Shown here: one piece after another, positions 12,663-29,053 of the stretch
Position numbering within the stretch: position 1 is the stretch's first letter
How the letters are laid out: every line of letters begins with the position of its first letter
Source: Ancistrus triradiatus
Lineage: Eukaryota > Chordata > Actinopteri > Siluriformes > Loricariidae
Direction of reading: 5' to 3'
DNA length: 64,000 bases
Assembly: GCA_025084515.1 (NCBI GenBank)
Contig: JAJAGP010001516.1
Coordinates: 42,501 to 106,500 of the forward strand
The notes under the pieces: model-generated
What the model saw: the letters and a program-made list of their open reading frames with translations, nothing else
Database searches by the model: none
Told to the model about the DNA's origin: nothing
Made by a program: the position numbers and the translations under genes

Positions 12663-13251
12663 TAAGATTAAGCAAGCTTTAAGAAAACAGGTACTTCATG
12701 AACTACCTTAAATTTAGCAGACAGAGGCACAAAACCGGATGTACCTGCAGCCTAATTTCATAGGCTTCAATACACAAAACATCGTCTGAAACCTCCAGTG
12801 GTCCGGACTGACATACGGTATCGAGTTAAATCCAGGGAATCAGAAGGGAAGCCCCGGGTTTTCGTATGTTTGAGGACGGTAGGACATGATCATCCAGTGA
12901 CAATGAATTAATAATTAGGCATTAACGAGCCAACAACATTGATGTAATGGGCTTAAACGTCCACATGTGCCTCTCTCTCTCACTTTTGCCTCCTGCCTCT
13001 TGCCTCACCTCTCTCTCACCTCGCCCTCCTTCCCTTGCTTAGTCATTTCATGTGTCAGTATTTCTATCGCTCTTCAAGGTCATGCCCAACAGAGTGGAGA
13101 ATGGCAATCACTGGAGAAACGGTGCCAAGCCACAGCCTTTTTCCCCTCTCCAAAACAACCTCCCCCAAAATCCCGCACCGATCCGTTCCCCCCTAAATAA
13201 ATGGAGGTACAAAGACGACCGAGGTGCAGAGAACGAGCGACAGGAGGAGAG

Positions 13252-15570
13252 ATGACGCCAAAGTGGATGATGTACCTGATTGGCGCCTCGATCTGGGCGA
13301 CCTGCTCGGCGGCTCCGACCGAATGCCACTTCAACTCGAAAGGTGAGACCCAAATACACAACAAAACATTGGGTACAGAAAAAGACTCTGAAACCTCTCC
13401 AAGAAGGACGACTTGGACAAAAAACATCACGTTTATTTAATGCAATCTAAAGCCTGCTTGCATACTTACGAAAGACAGATACGCCGCAAACCCGCTGTTT
13501 GTACGTTTTTCTTTCTTTCTGCGCAGGTCTGTGCGAGTACGAGGGCCGTCATTACTCCCTGGGCGAGACCTGGATGGAGCATGGCTGCCTCCAGTGCACC
13601 TGTCTGCACCCCTACGGGGTCGGATGCTGCGAAACGTTAAGTAGCCTCAGATACTACAAAAATTAGATCAGGCTACCTTTCCAGTGGGACCTTATTAAGC
13701 AGGGGAGTGATTCCTGATAACGATAAATCTTAGAGATTTACGAATACCTTTAAGTATGCCAGTTTTGTTTTGCCTGAGTGTTTCCCAAAAGCCTTCTCAG
13801 GCTCCAAAATTATGAACGAGTTCTAAGTAGTTCTTAAGTAGTCCTGGAAAAGTACCATTAACCAAAAACTGACCACTGATTTACAAACATTTTCTCATTT
13901 TTATAACATAAAAGTATAATTGGGAAAATAATTATTATAAAAACTAATAACTAATAAGGATTAAAATTACTGGCATAAAATAAAATAGTTTGTTTCCAGT
14001 GAATTTAGTGATTTAAACCCTGGAACAAAAAGAAACACTATAGATTTAAGTTCATTTAATACTAGGAATGTACAAACTACAAAATTCTCATTAATAGGAT
14101 TTAATTTTTGTTGGTGTTGGACAAAGCATTGGCAACACAATTACAGTATGTTCTCAAAAACAAATTCATTTTTATGAATACATTTTTATGGTTTACATGT
14201 TGGGGCAACTAATCACCCAAACCTATCACCAAAATCATTATTATTTCCATTTTAATGTTTTAAACATAAAGACTTTGCTACTTTGGTCTCCGTCCAGCCT
14301 TTTACCTCTTGAGACCTCATTACCCTCCTCGGAGCTCTGATTTTTTTTTTATGTATAAAAGCTGAGCACCGTCTTTAAACAGGAGGTATTTTTGTTTTTG
14401 TGAAATGCTTGAGTGTCTACAAATGAGGACGGAGTTAAGCAGAATGAAATGTGAGGTGTAGCAAACCCAAAACGTCATGCCCTCATGTGGGGACGCGAGG
14501 TCTCAGGAGGTTAAAAGTTCTCTGCTCAAATAAGAGATCAACAGATTACAAAAACAAACCACAATGTGTGTTTTATAGCTTAAAATAATGCAGAATGGAG
14601 TACGTGTTCATACCTGTACAACCTTTGCATACTTTTGAACAATATTCTGTATTATCATCCCCAGCAACAGCCTATGATTTCACCCTGTATTCCTCCTGAT
14701 CTTAGAGTCGGATTATTCAGCGTTGTTACCATTTGCACCACATTACCAACAATAACTGGTTGTTTTGTTATAGCACTGGGCAAATACATATAAGATACTT
14801 ATATTCTACAGGGTATAAGCTCAGTTGTAGCTGTTATTAAGTCTTCACTTTAAAGAATGTAAACATTATCTAGAATAGTTTAAAAAAAAAAAGATTACCA
14901 ATTTGAAATTTGACATGTGTAGACCCAGAGAGTGAGCGAGTGCATTTTAACATAAAATTAGCGATCTCTATCATTGTTGAGGTAAAACTGCATTCATGGA
15001 TCAGTTAAGTCCAGCTCTGACTAACCCAACCAAGCTGCTGATGATCTAGAACTCCAGCTCTAACACTTCTGACTGATAACATTCACATTAAGAGCTTCGG
15101 CTAAAAAACATTATAACGTTGATCCTGTGCTTTGGTTCTAGCACCGGGATCTAACCGAGTTTCTTCTGGTGGTAGAACAGTGGATCTGTGTAACAGCCTG
15201 CCTTATTAATCAGAAACATTTTATTTACTGAATGGAAATAACCTTTCTTTGTTAATAAATGAAAGCTGATCAATCGATATATTTGTGTTTATTTTCTGTA
15301 TAATAAACAGTTATTGGGAAATTCGGCCATAGTCTGATGATGATGATGTTTTAGCAACTATAGGAACTATTTTACCCTAACTATTTCTTACCCATGTTTA
15401 GCAGCATTTGATTCCGTGTCCTTTCTGTCTCCAGTGTGCAGCAGCCTGTGGATTTCCCAGCCTGGTGCAGGGTGCACATCGACTCCGTGTCCTGCACAGC
15501 CAGTTTGGTGCTGACCGCCGATGCCCGTCTGCCCTGCTTTCCCGGACACGGAGGGACGACCATGGCTTAA
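13252..15570 (+). CDS. msmp: microseminoprotein, prostate associated (MSMP)
   Basis: A secreted cysteine-rich protein of the beta-microseminoprotein family. Mammalian MSMP has been described as a chemokine-like CCR2 ligand. Coding exons are 13252-13342, 13527-13635 and 15435-15570 (join phases 1 and 2), giving 111 residues. Residues 1-20 form a signal peptide (MTPKWMMYLIGASIWATC...). The mature part has ten cysteines at 25, 33, 51, 54, 56, 64, 65, 78, 87 and 101, the family number and spacing, with CLQCTC, VGCC and LTADARLPCFPGHG motifs. Donors are GTGAGA and GTTAAG; both acceptors end in CAG. An in-frame upstream ATG at 13201 would add 17 charged residues before the signal peptide, so 13252 is preferred. 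AATAAA lies at 15634-15639. The gene is tail to tail with RGP1, matching vertebrate synteny. Confidence 0.94.
13636..15434 (+). other. MSMP intron 2
   Basis: A 1.8 kb intron between coding exons 2 and 3. It contains a short inverted-repeat element at 14298-14518 (listed separately). Otherwise it is AT-rich DNA with no supported feature. Confidence 0.85.
14298..14518. mobile_element. MITE-like element in MSMP intron 2
   Basis: About 20 bp imperfect terminal inverted repeats flank a 220 bp non-coding core. The left end reads CCTTTTACCTCTTGAGACCTC and the right end reads GAGGTCTCAGGAGGTTAAAAG. The core includes a poly-T run at 14341-14350. Superfamily is uncertain; the flanks do not show a clear target duplication. 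Confidence 0.6.
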
Positions 15571-15633
15571 TAACAGAACACATTTTACCAGCTAAATAGC
15601 CACCGTCGCTTCATTCCTATCTATCAGTACCAG

Positions 15634-15639
15634 AATAAA
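15634..15639 (+). terminator. MSMP polyadenylation signal
   Basis: AATAAA lies 64 bases after the MSMP stop codon and is followed by a GT-rich stretch, the usual arrangement of a cleavage site. The RGP1 signal lies on the opposite strand only about 30 bases away. Confidence 0.75.
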
Positions 15640-15667
15640 ACAGTGTGTGTTCCACGCTTTTTTTGTT

Positions 15668-15673
15668 TTTATT
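15668..15673 (-). terminator. RGP1 polyadenylation signal
   Basis: TTTATT on the plus strand is AATAAA on the minus strand, about 300 bases downstream of the RGP1 stop at 15970. I saw no other AATAAA on that strand in between. The two convergent transcripts would therefore end within, or overlap by, a few tens of bases. Confidence 0.6.
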
Positions 15674-15969
15674 TGCTTGCTTGTGACAGATTTGATCTCA
15701 GTCTCACACGCAGAGAGAACAAGAAGCGTGTGTGTGTGTGTGTATAAAAATAGCATCAGTTCAGAAACATCAGACGAGACTTCACGTAAAATTACTTTAC
15801 GTCAGGGCAGAAAAATACAATAAATACAAAAAGGGTTACGATTTTCGGTCACGTCGGAAACATTAAAACAGTTCAAGCTTCACGTACTCACCGCAAAAAA
15901 AGATAAAAACGGATAAAAAGCAGCAGAGACGCGAGGCCGAGGCGCACTGCTGATGAAGAGCGAACTCCC

Positions 15970-21950
<5,981 letters not shown>

Positions 21951-22204
21951 CTGACGGTCAGAACCGATCCATTAGAACAACGGACGGGCAGTGTGGGTCA
22001 GCATGGCATTGTTTATAATTATATATAGATAAATACAGGTAAGCTCCACGTAACGTTCGTACGCATATACAGTACGGCCACTTTCCGATACGCTCCTTAT
22101 TATTAAGCTGATTAGCCTACTTAACAGAACAAGATTTGAGAACTAGATCTGCTTTTCCAGAAGAAACTACTCGAAAACAGTGCTTTAAATGTGGCAAACA
22201 GAAA

Positions 22205-22345
22205 GAGTGTAGGTTTGTGTCGCAATATTTTTGGCCACATTCTAGTTTGTGTCCCAATACTTTTGGCCACATGTTGGTTTATGTGCCAATGCTTTAGGTC
22301 ACATGTGGGTTTGCGTCCCAATACTTTTGGCCAACTTTTAAACTG
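22205..22345. repeat. tandem repeat, four copies of about 36 bp
   Basis: Four imperfect copies of a unit of the form GTTTGTGTCCCAATACTTTT followed by GGCCACAT. The unit resembles the inner terminal sequence of the element at 20,137-21,285. There are no unique spacers, so it is not an array of CRISPR type. Confidence 0.8.
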
Positions 22346-23145
22346 GGACTTCATCTATAGCAGCCACAGCCAGTCCAAACAGGAGCAGAAAATCAACATC
22401 ACATAATTTTGGAAAAGAACTACATCAGCTATTAAACAGCCCATCAGCTATATTAGGTATAAAAATTCAAGTTTTAACATGACATTTATTAAAAGATTAT
22501 TTTAATATGATCTTTTTTATTATTATTCCTTTCAATCTTAATCATCGTGTTTCTCTCTAGTCCTTCCATCTGTGTTCCGCCACTATTCTCTCTTGTACAG
22601 TCCGCTAGTGAACGCTAGATGTCGCTAGTGTTATATAAATATCTCCCCCATGCTAAATGTTCCCCGTTCTAATGTTCTCAAGCTTCTGTCTCGTCACAGA
22701 GGCGTTACATAACTGAAAGCCAGAAAGCAAACGCAGAAGGTTTCAGGTTTGTTGACCAAACGAAAGCCTTTTCAGAGTGAGGTGTGATATCCGCACATTT
22801 CTCTTTACACAGCACACAGAGTGCAACGCGTCTTCCGAGTTTGTTCTCCGTTTCTGTGAGCGTGAGCGGATGTTACAGCATTACTAGTGGTGACGCACCG
22901 AAACAAACATCCTGCTCCAAATCTGAAAGCAACCCAAGCCAAAAAACGGTCATTTGTTTGTTTTTTTATGAATACAATTATTTTTTAAAGTCTTTGAAAC
23001 TTTTACGTCTAGGTTTATGTCTATTTAATTGTTAAGAAACAAAATCTTCTTAAAATGTGTGTTTTCAAATAACTTCTAAAGAGTTATCTCATTTATTAAG
23101 AACAATTCTAAGGATGAGTGGTATTTTTTAAAACAATTTTTTCGT

Positions 23146-23862
23146 AGCCTTACGATAGCCTCACGCTTGTCTTAGGCTGTAAGAGCTGAACAAGATAAGC
23201 AACGACATTTAAAACTTCAAACAGTTTAGTTATCGGAAATAAGGAGGTTTTTTCCGGTTGGCTATTTCTTGTTTGCTAATATTTGTGAACACTTGGTTTG
23301 ATGGTTTCCCTCTGAGCGGATTAAACTAAATAACGAAAATAACAATAAATACAAGTTCAGAATGTGTCTCACACTGTATAGTTACAAAATGAAAATTAGC
23401 CTACATAAGAAACAACGAAAATTTTCCTGAGAGGACATATGAGAAGATTTTATTTTTCCGAATTGCATTTAAGAACACTACTTCTTGTGTTTGTCTTAAG
23501 AACCTTTGCAAGTTTTTTCTTAAGAAAGCTTTTGTGAATCGGGCCCCAGTGGCAGGATTCATCTACAGCTCACACACAGTCACAAAAGCTTTCTTAAGGC
23601 AAACACTAAGAAATTCTTAAAAAACTCTCCACTGGTTTCTTACGTAGACTTTTTACAGCGCACGATATATGGCGTGAGACACATTCTGAATTTGTATTTA
23701 CTGTGGTTTAGCTGAATCACAGCCAGCAGCTTTGAACTGAAAATATGTGGCCTTATTTCCAGTAACTAAACTGTTCAAAGTTTTACATTTCAGTGCTTTC
23801 CTTGTCAGCTCTTACAGACTAAGATAAGCGTGAGTCTACTGTAAGGTTACATTTACAACAGA
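23146..23862. repeat. foldback (large inverted repeat) element
   Basis: Two diverged arms of about 300-400 bp face each other around a centre near 23,565. Inner complementary motifs are TTAAGAAAGCTTTTGTGA (about 23,522-23,539) and TCACAAAAGCTTTCTTAAGG (about 23,580-23,599). Outer motifs are TAGCCTTACGATAGCC and its diverged complement near 23,838-23,858. Middle landmarks TTCAGAATGTGTCTCAC and GTGAGACACATTCTGAA also pair. No coding capacity. Confidence 0.8.
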
Positions 23863-24653
23863 ACGCTTGCAAGAACACCATCTGTTTTTAAAAAAAAAAA
23901 GAGTGTGTGTTCACTAATTGTATTTGTTCTCTGCTGTCTGGCTCAGTGTGACATTAACCTTTGTTTGGGTAATAAATTTGGATTGTTTTATCTCTTTTGG
24001 ATTCTTTGATGGATTAAATTTATCTTACATTTACATAAATAGCCCTTATCCATAAGATAATACTGATAAGATAAAACCTGGTACAGCCTTACAAGGTACA
24101 ATCCAAGCAACTGACTGTAAAAAAGTCTCAGTCTTGGACTTCAACCTTCTGGTCAAAGGTACAGTACCTTAATCAGTGCTACACAGACCCGGATCAGACT
24201 CCGTCTGGCCGACACAGAGTCCTGACCCAAGCCCCAGCCACTTTTGGGATGAACTGTAACTCTCTGAATCCATTTTAGCCCAGCATCTGTGCCTGACTTC
24301 ACTACTGCTCTTGTGGATGCATATAAGCAACTCCCAACAGTTATGATCCAAACTCTACATCAGGTTACAGCAGTGACATGGGTTTGGATGTGGTGTCTAC
24401 AAACTTTTGACTACATATTGCAATAGTAAAGATTATTGACAATAAATACGTCTTTCTGACATAGCACACGCAGTACTGTCATCTAATTTTAAGTAAATCA
24501 TTTTATGTAAACTGCAGAAAGCTTAATAAGGTCGATGGATGAAAGCAAGTAAAATCAACGTTGTATCAGACCGCTAACTACTAAGCACCAGTAGCTAGCT
24601 AGTGGCGTTAGCCTGGCAGTTTGTTTTGGTTTAACTAGTATAATTAAGTTTAC

Positions 24654-24850
24654 CGTACCTTGGTGATGCAGGTGGTTATGATCTGTTATGCTGAACGCAG
24701 AGCTTACAGGACTAAACACCAAATAACACAAATGTTTCGGAAGAAAACCGAGCAGCGTCGCGTCTCAAAAACAAAACAACGCCGTGTCCCAAATTACACT
24801 CCAATCACTACATAGTACACTATTTCAGCAGCCTTGCTTGTTGTAGTCAT
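24654..24850 (-). promoter_or_regulatory. candidate RGP1 5' exon and promoter
   Basis: On the minus strand a donor-like CACCAAG|GTACGG at about 24,654 is preceded by a modestly CpG-containing stretch (GCGTCGCGTC, AACGCCGTG on the plus strand at about 24,755-24,787). The position fits a noncoding RGP1 first exon. The evidence is only splice-like sequence and position. Confidence 0.3.
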
Positions 24851-25681
24851 GTTTGAAAGATCGTCAGATAATATTCAGAGCGTTCATTAACTCGTACTTT
24901 AATTGTAAAGGTTGATATCTAAACAAAACAACCATAACACACTGTAATGAGTTTAAGGGAGTGGGGAGCACGGCTCAATTTGAGACACAGCCTAAGGATA
25001 GAGCTAAAATTAAACGTTTTACTTGGTTTATCCCGATTTCTTGTTTCATAGACAAACCATTTATCATCACATGCTCACTTGGCTACACATACTGCCGTGT
25101 GTGTGTTGAATGTTTGTGGAGTATGACTAAATAAAAGGTTAAAACAACAAGTAAACTGTGTAACATTTCAGATAAAATGACTGTGTGTGGCTACGTGACG
25201 AAATGGGACTCTGAAACAAGACGAAGGTGAATCCTATCTCATAAGCGACAAAAAAAAACCCTCGGCTGCTCATCTAAAACAGGATTTAGACCTTTTATAC
25301 TATTTTGAAAGATATAGTTTAATGTAAATTATACAAGCAGCAATGTAAGATGTTATGATTTAAAAGAAACGCCGTACAAGTCACTATAAGTTTACCCCTA
25401 TGTTTCGGTGAAATGGTTCATTCTTCAGCAAGTAGAGTCGTTCAGGATTGTTCGATTCTTCATATCTTAGAGTCGACTCTAATTCCGATTCCATATTTCT
25501 GGAGTCGATGGAGTCGATTACAAACATTTAAGGGTGAAGTTATGTAACACGTTTCAATAAACAAGTTATGAATTATACACGTCTGAATTAAGCTCTACAG
25601 CTTACTTGATGTGAAACATGGCCTTCATCGACTCTAATGTTAACTTTTGCGTAAACACTAGCCATTTTAGTTAGCAAAGAG

Positions 25682-26440
25682 AATCAGAATCAGAATCAGC
25701 TTTATTTCGCCAAGTATGTTTACACACACAAGGAATTTGGTTCCGGTTCTTATGGTGATCAGAGACGTTGGGTTGCTGTCTTCTGCGTGTGGTTGCCAAT
25801 GTCTCATGTGATCCCTCTTGGCTGTGTTTCCTACCAGTTCTCCTCTTTCTAGCTTTCTAGCTATGCTGCTATAGCTAATGCTGCCGGGGTCTCATGCTAC
25901 ACTTGGCATCAGTGATTGACATGGCATCAGTGATTGTTAATAAACACTGTGTTCTTAATCAATAACTAATTACATTTTCTGTTTTCTCTCCGAGCTGTGT
26001 TCCGGCAGTTCCGGCCCCACACATGATGTTCATCTGATGGAGCTCCACTGTGCATAATTCACATTTTATTCGACCATGACTCCATGACTTTAGTTTCGCT
26101 CTTAGATTTATCATCATACCCGGGCCACTTAATGCCGATGTGCATACTTCACATTCTATTCAAACTTTTGACTCCATGACTTTAGTTCGCTCTTAGATTT
26201 ATCATCTACGCCGCCCAAGGAGGTTGGGTCCCTTTTTGAGTCTTGGTCCTCCCAAGGTTTCTTCCTAGAACTAGGGAGTTTTACCTTGCCACTGTTCGCC
26301 CTAGGCTTGCTCAATTGAGATTGAGATGGGACGTAGTTGTTAGGAGATAATCTAAACTTGTAAAGTTGCTTTGAGGACAATGCTCCATTGTAAAAAGCGC
26401 TATATAAATAAATCTGACTTGACTTGACTTGACTTCCGGT
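25682..26440 (+). mobile_element. L2-like LINE 3' tail
   Basis: After a short (AGAATC)n-type junction at 25,682-25,700, this repeats the 11.09-11.78 kb tail closely (CTTTCTAGCTTTCTAGCTATG, ACATGGCATCAGTGATTG, CTCCATTGTAAAAAGCGC). It ends in (TGACT)n at about 26,416-26,436. It lies between the two divergent genes. 26,441-27,365 shows no supported feature. Confidence 0.75.
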
Positions 26441-27369
26441 TGATGGTGTCTCTCTAGTACAATTAACAGGTACATATAATTAAGAAATATACAAATTATT
26501 ATACAAATTTATATACGAAATATATAAAATGCTAATAATAGTAGTCAATGTGCGAGCTAATAAAGTAAGCAGTAACCCTGGGAGACTTTTTGGGCATCGT
26601 TTGACAAACTGCCTGCACTGTAGTTAGCTAGTTCTGTGATATCACAAAGTCACCAATCACAAAAAAAACTCCAAACAAGAACATATCAGACAAAGATGCA
26701 AAGCTAGGCTGCTGATTCTGGTATCGTAACACTTTTGCTGATGCCTTGCTCACAAAATGGATGATTAAAGCTAACATTTTTTAGAAATGAAGGTTTGGTG
26801 TAAGTTTGGTTCATAACTGAATTTTTTTTTATTATATCCTATGCTGGTGAAAAGTATATGCTGCTGGGCAGAATCCAAACACAACATATGCCAGTTTATA
26901 CATAATTGTAGGACTAGCCTAAACCATTATTTATTTCATTCCATGCTTAAATTCAGAAGAAGTGAGATGGACATTTCTAATTGTTTAGATAGGTCTTGTC
27001 AGTTGGGTGAAAGCACAAAATGTTTAAGAATGCTTACCGCTAATGGTTCCTTTGTTGAGTTTGTTTATAAATATTTTATTAAGACCTAGTCCACACCAGA
27101 ATGGGTATTTTTTTAATACATAGCTTGTTCTAAGTTTGTTTTTGCTCACTGAAATGAGCTAAAACTTATTTTGCAAAACTCCCGCCAGAGTGAAGATGTT
27201 CAGAACCTTAGTTATCAGTGCTGACATGCAAACGAGGAAAACCGAGTTTTGGGGTGGTAAGATCATGAGAGTGTGCCTCTGTATCTCCTTTGGTTGACAT
27301 CAGAGTATGTTCCTTGTATTTACATGTGGTTGGACATTTTAAAAATGTTTTTCTTCCTCCTAGTTATGT

Positions 27370-28125
27370 AATACAGTCAATAACATAACTAGGAGGTCTT
27401 TTACTAAGGAGTGGCTTCCGTCTGGCCACTCTACCATAAAGATGTGATTTGTGGAGTGCTGCCTGGGTGGCTGATCTTCTGAAAGGTTCTTCCATCTCCA
27501 CAAGGATACACTCTGTCAGTGCCCCTCGGGTTCCTGCTCACCTAAGGGAAGCCAGGTCTAGGAAGATTCTTGGTGGTTCCAAATTTCTTCCATTTAAGAA
27601 TGATGGTGGCCACTGTGCTCTTCGGGACCTGTAAAGGTGCAGCCATTTTTCTGTACCCTTATCCAGATCTATGCCGTAACACAATCCTGTGTCTGAGGTC
27701 TCCAGATAATTCCTTTGACCCCTATGGCATGGAATTTGCTCTGATATGTACTGTCAACTGTAAGACCTTATAGGCAGGTGTTGGCAATGCCAAATCATGT
27801 CCAATCCATTTTATTTACCACAAGGGTACTCCGATTAAGTTTCAGAACCATCTCAAGCAGTGTCAGTGTAAACAAAATGCACTTCGGCTCGCTTTTGAGG
27901 GTCATATCAGAGGATGTACACACTTTTGTACATATAATATTTTACATTTAGATTTTTAATCATTTATGACACATGTCTAAATATGTGCTTTGACTTTGTC
28001 ATTGTGGGCTATTTTGTGTAGAATATTGTGACAAAAAATGAGGTCAATCTACTGTAGAATAAGACTATAACATAATAAAAAGTGGAGAAGGTGAACGGGG
28101 TGTGCAAACTTTCCAGCTTGACTGT
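27370..28125 (-). mobile_element. Tc1-like transposon, 3' truncated
   Basis: On the minus strand the element starts near 28,125 with ATACAGTCAAGCTGGAAAG, a Tc1-type terminal sequence. It then encodes a decayed transposase N-terminal part (a PRPG hinge, later LHKSHLYGRVARRKPLLSK). It stops abruptly near 27,370, before the DDE core. Frames are interrupted, so it is dead. Confidence 0.7.
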
Positions 28126-28209
28126 ATACGCAGATTTTTATCTCTTTCAGTGATTTAAACACTGAAACCTAATGCATAGCTGTTTTACTCCTCTGGGTGA
28201 GACTGGAAA

Positions 28210-28312
28210 AGACGATTTCGTGTTGTCCAACAGTGGCAGAGGTGGGATTTGAACCCTGGATCTTATGGTCCATAGTCCAGTACCTTAACCGGTAGGAGTC
28301 CACATAACAATT
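28210..28312 (-). mobile_element. tRNA-derived SINE fragment
   Basis: Read on the minus strand it has a B-box-like GGGTTCAAATCCC and an A-box-like TTAAGGTACTGG at tRNA spacing, followed by CTGCCACTGTTGG. That order is typical of tRNA-headed fish SINEs. It has no intact tRNA fold. Confidence 0.55.
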
Positions 28313-28599
28313 TGATTATTTTCTGGATTTTAAATCTGTAAAGCACTTTGAATGGTCATGGTGTGTGAAAGGTAATTTGTCTTGTCTTGTCTTGCCTTGT
28401 GCAATGTGTTCTCTGGGGATAGGTCCCAGAGCCCCATAGCCCTGTCCAGGAAACGGCAAGGTTAAAAACCTTTCATTACAGATTAATGGAATTATTATCA
28501 GCGTCTGTTCAGACTCACTCTCTGTATGGACTCTCGATTCGTAATGCCTGGAATGAAAGAATCGACTCTTCAAAAGATTCGACTCCCAGCCCGGTTCAT

Positions 28600-29053
28600 T
28601 TTGACTGTACGTGTAGAAAAAGGACAATTAATTGAGTTTGTGGTCCTGCGTGCTGCCGGAGCTCCGGTTACTCCGATCAGCTCGGATCCACCACCATGAT
28701 TGGGAGCTTTGTGGCTCCGTTTAAAGGCTGCTTTCGTATAACGACGTAGAAACACCAGAGCGAGGTCAAACGGATGCAAAACCCGGATGGATGCATGGAT
28801 AGTCCGTGTAGGGCTGCAAGCAAATTCGTGGTCGCGTCTGGTTGGCAGGTTTCAGAGGGATGGCAGGGTTTGGACAGGGTCTGCGCTGATGGAAACATGT
28901 GATTCCTAGAGCAGTATCCACACCTGAGACACCGCCACAGAGTTTAATCAGAGAGGTCCGGGGCTCACTGCAGGTGGAACAACACAAACACAAACACAAG
29001 CCCACAACAATTCAAGGTACAATCCGAATTTGAGAAACGCCAGCATCTGGATC
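28600..29053 (+). promoter_or_regulatory. presumed GBA2 promoter and 5' UTR
   Basis: Immediately upstream of the GBA2 ATG, the sequence is moderately CpG-containing and free of recognised transposons. I see no TATA box that I trust. The ATG at 29054 has a G at -3... and +4 context close to consensus (GATCATGG). Confidence 0.35.

Larger units (their letters stand above)
21951..24660 (-). other. RGP1 5' intron (inferred)
   Basis: The RGP1 ATG abuts an acceptor, so this span up to a candidate donor is probably intronic. The candidate is minus-strand CACCAAG followed by GTACGG, near 24,654. It contains the tandem repeat at 22,205 and the foldback repeat at 23,146 (both listed). A SINE-like relic near 24,090-24,190 is weak. 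Confidence 0.45.

Noticed and set aside
1..13200. NPR2, the neighbour of MSMP in mammals, on the left side
   Set aside because: No guanylate cyclase or kinase-homology motifs were seen; the stretch is mostly transposon relics.
13080..13430. Minus-strand frames opposite MSMP exon 1
   Set aside because: Shadow frames of the coding exon; no domain and no splice support.
22205..22345. CRISPR-like regular repeat
   Set aside because: The units are contiguous without unique spacers and the DNA is eukaryotic.
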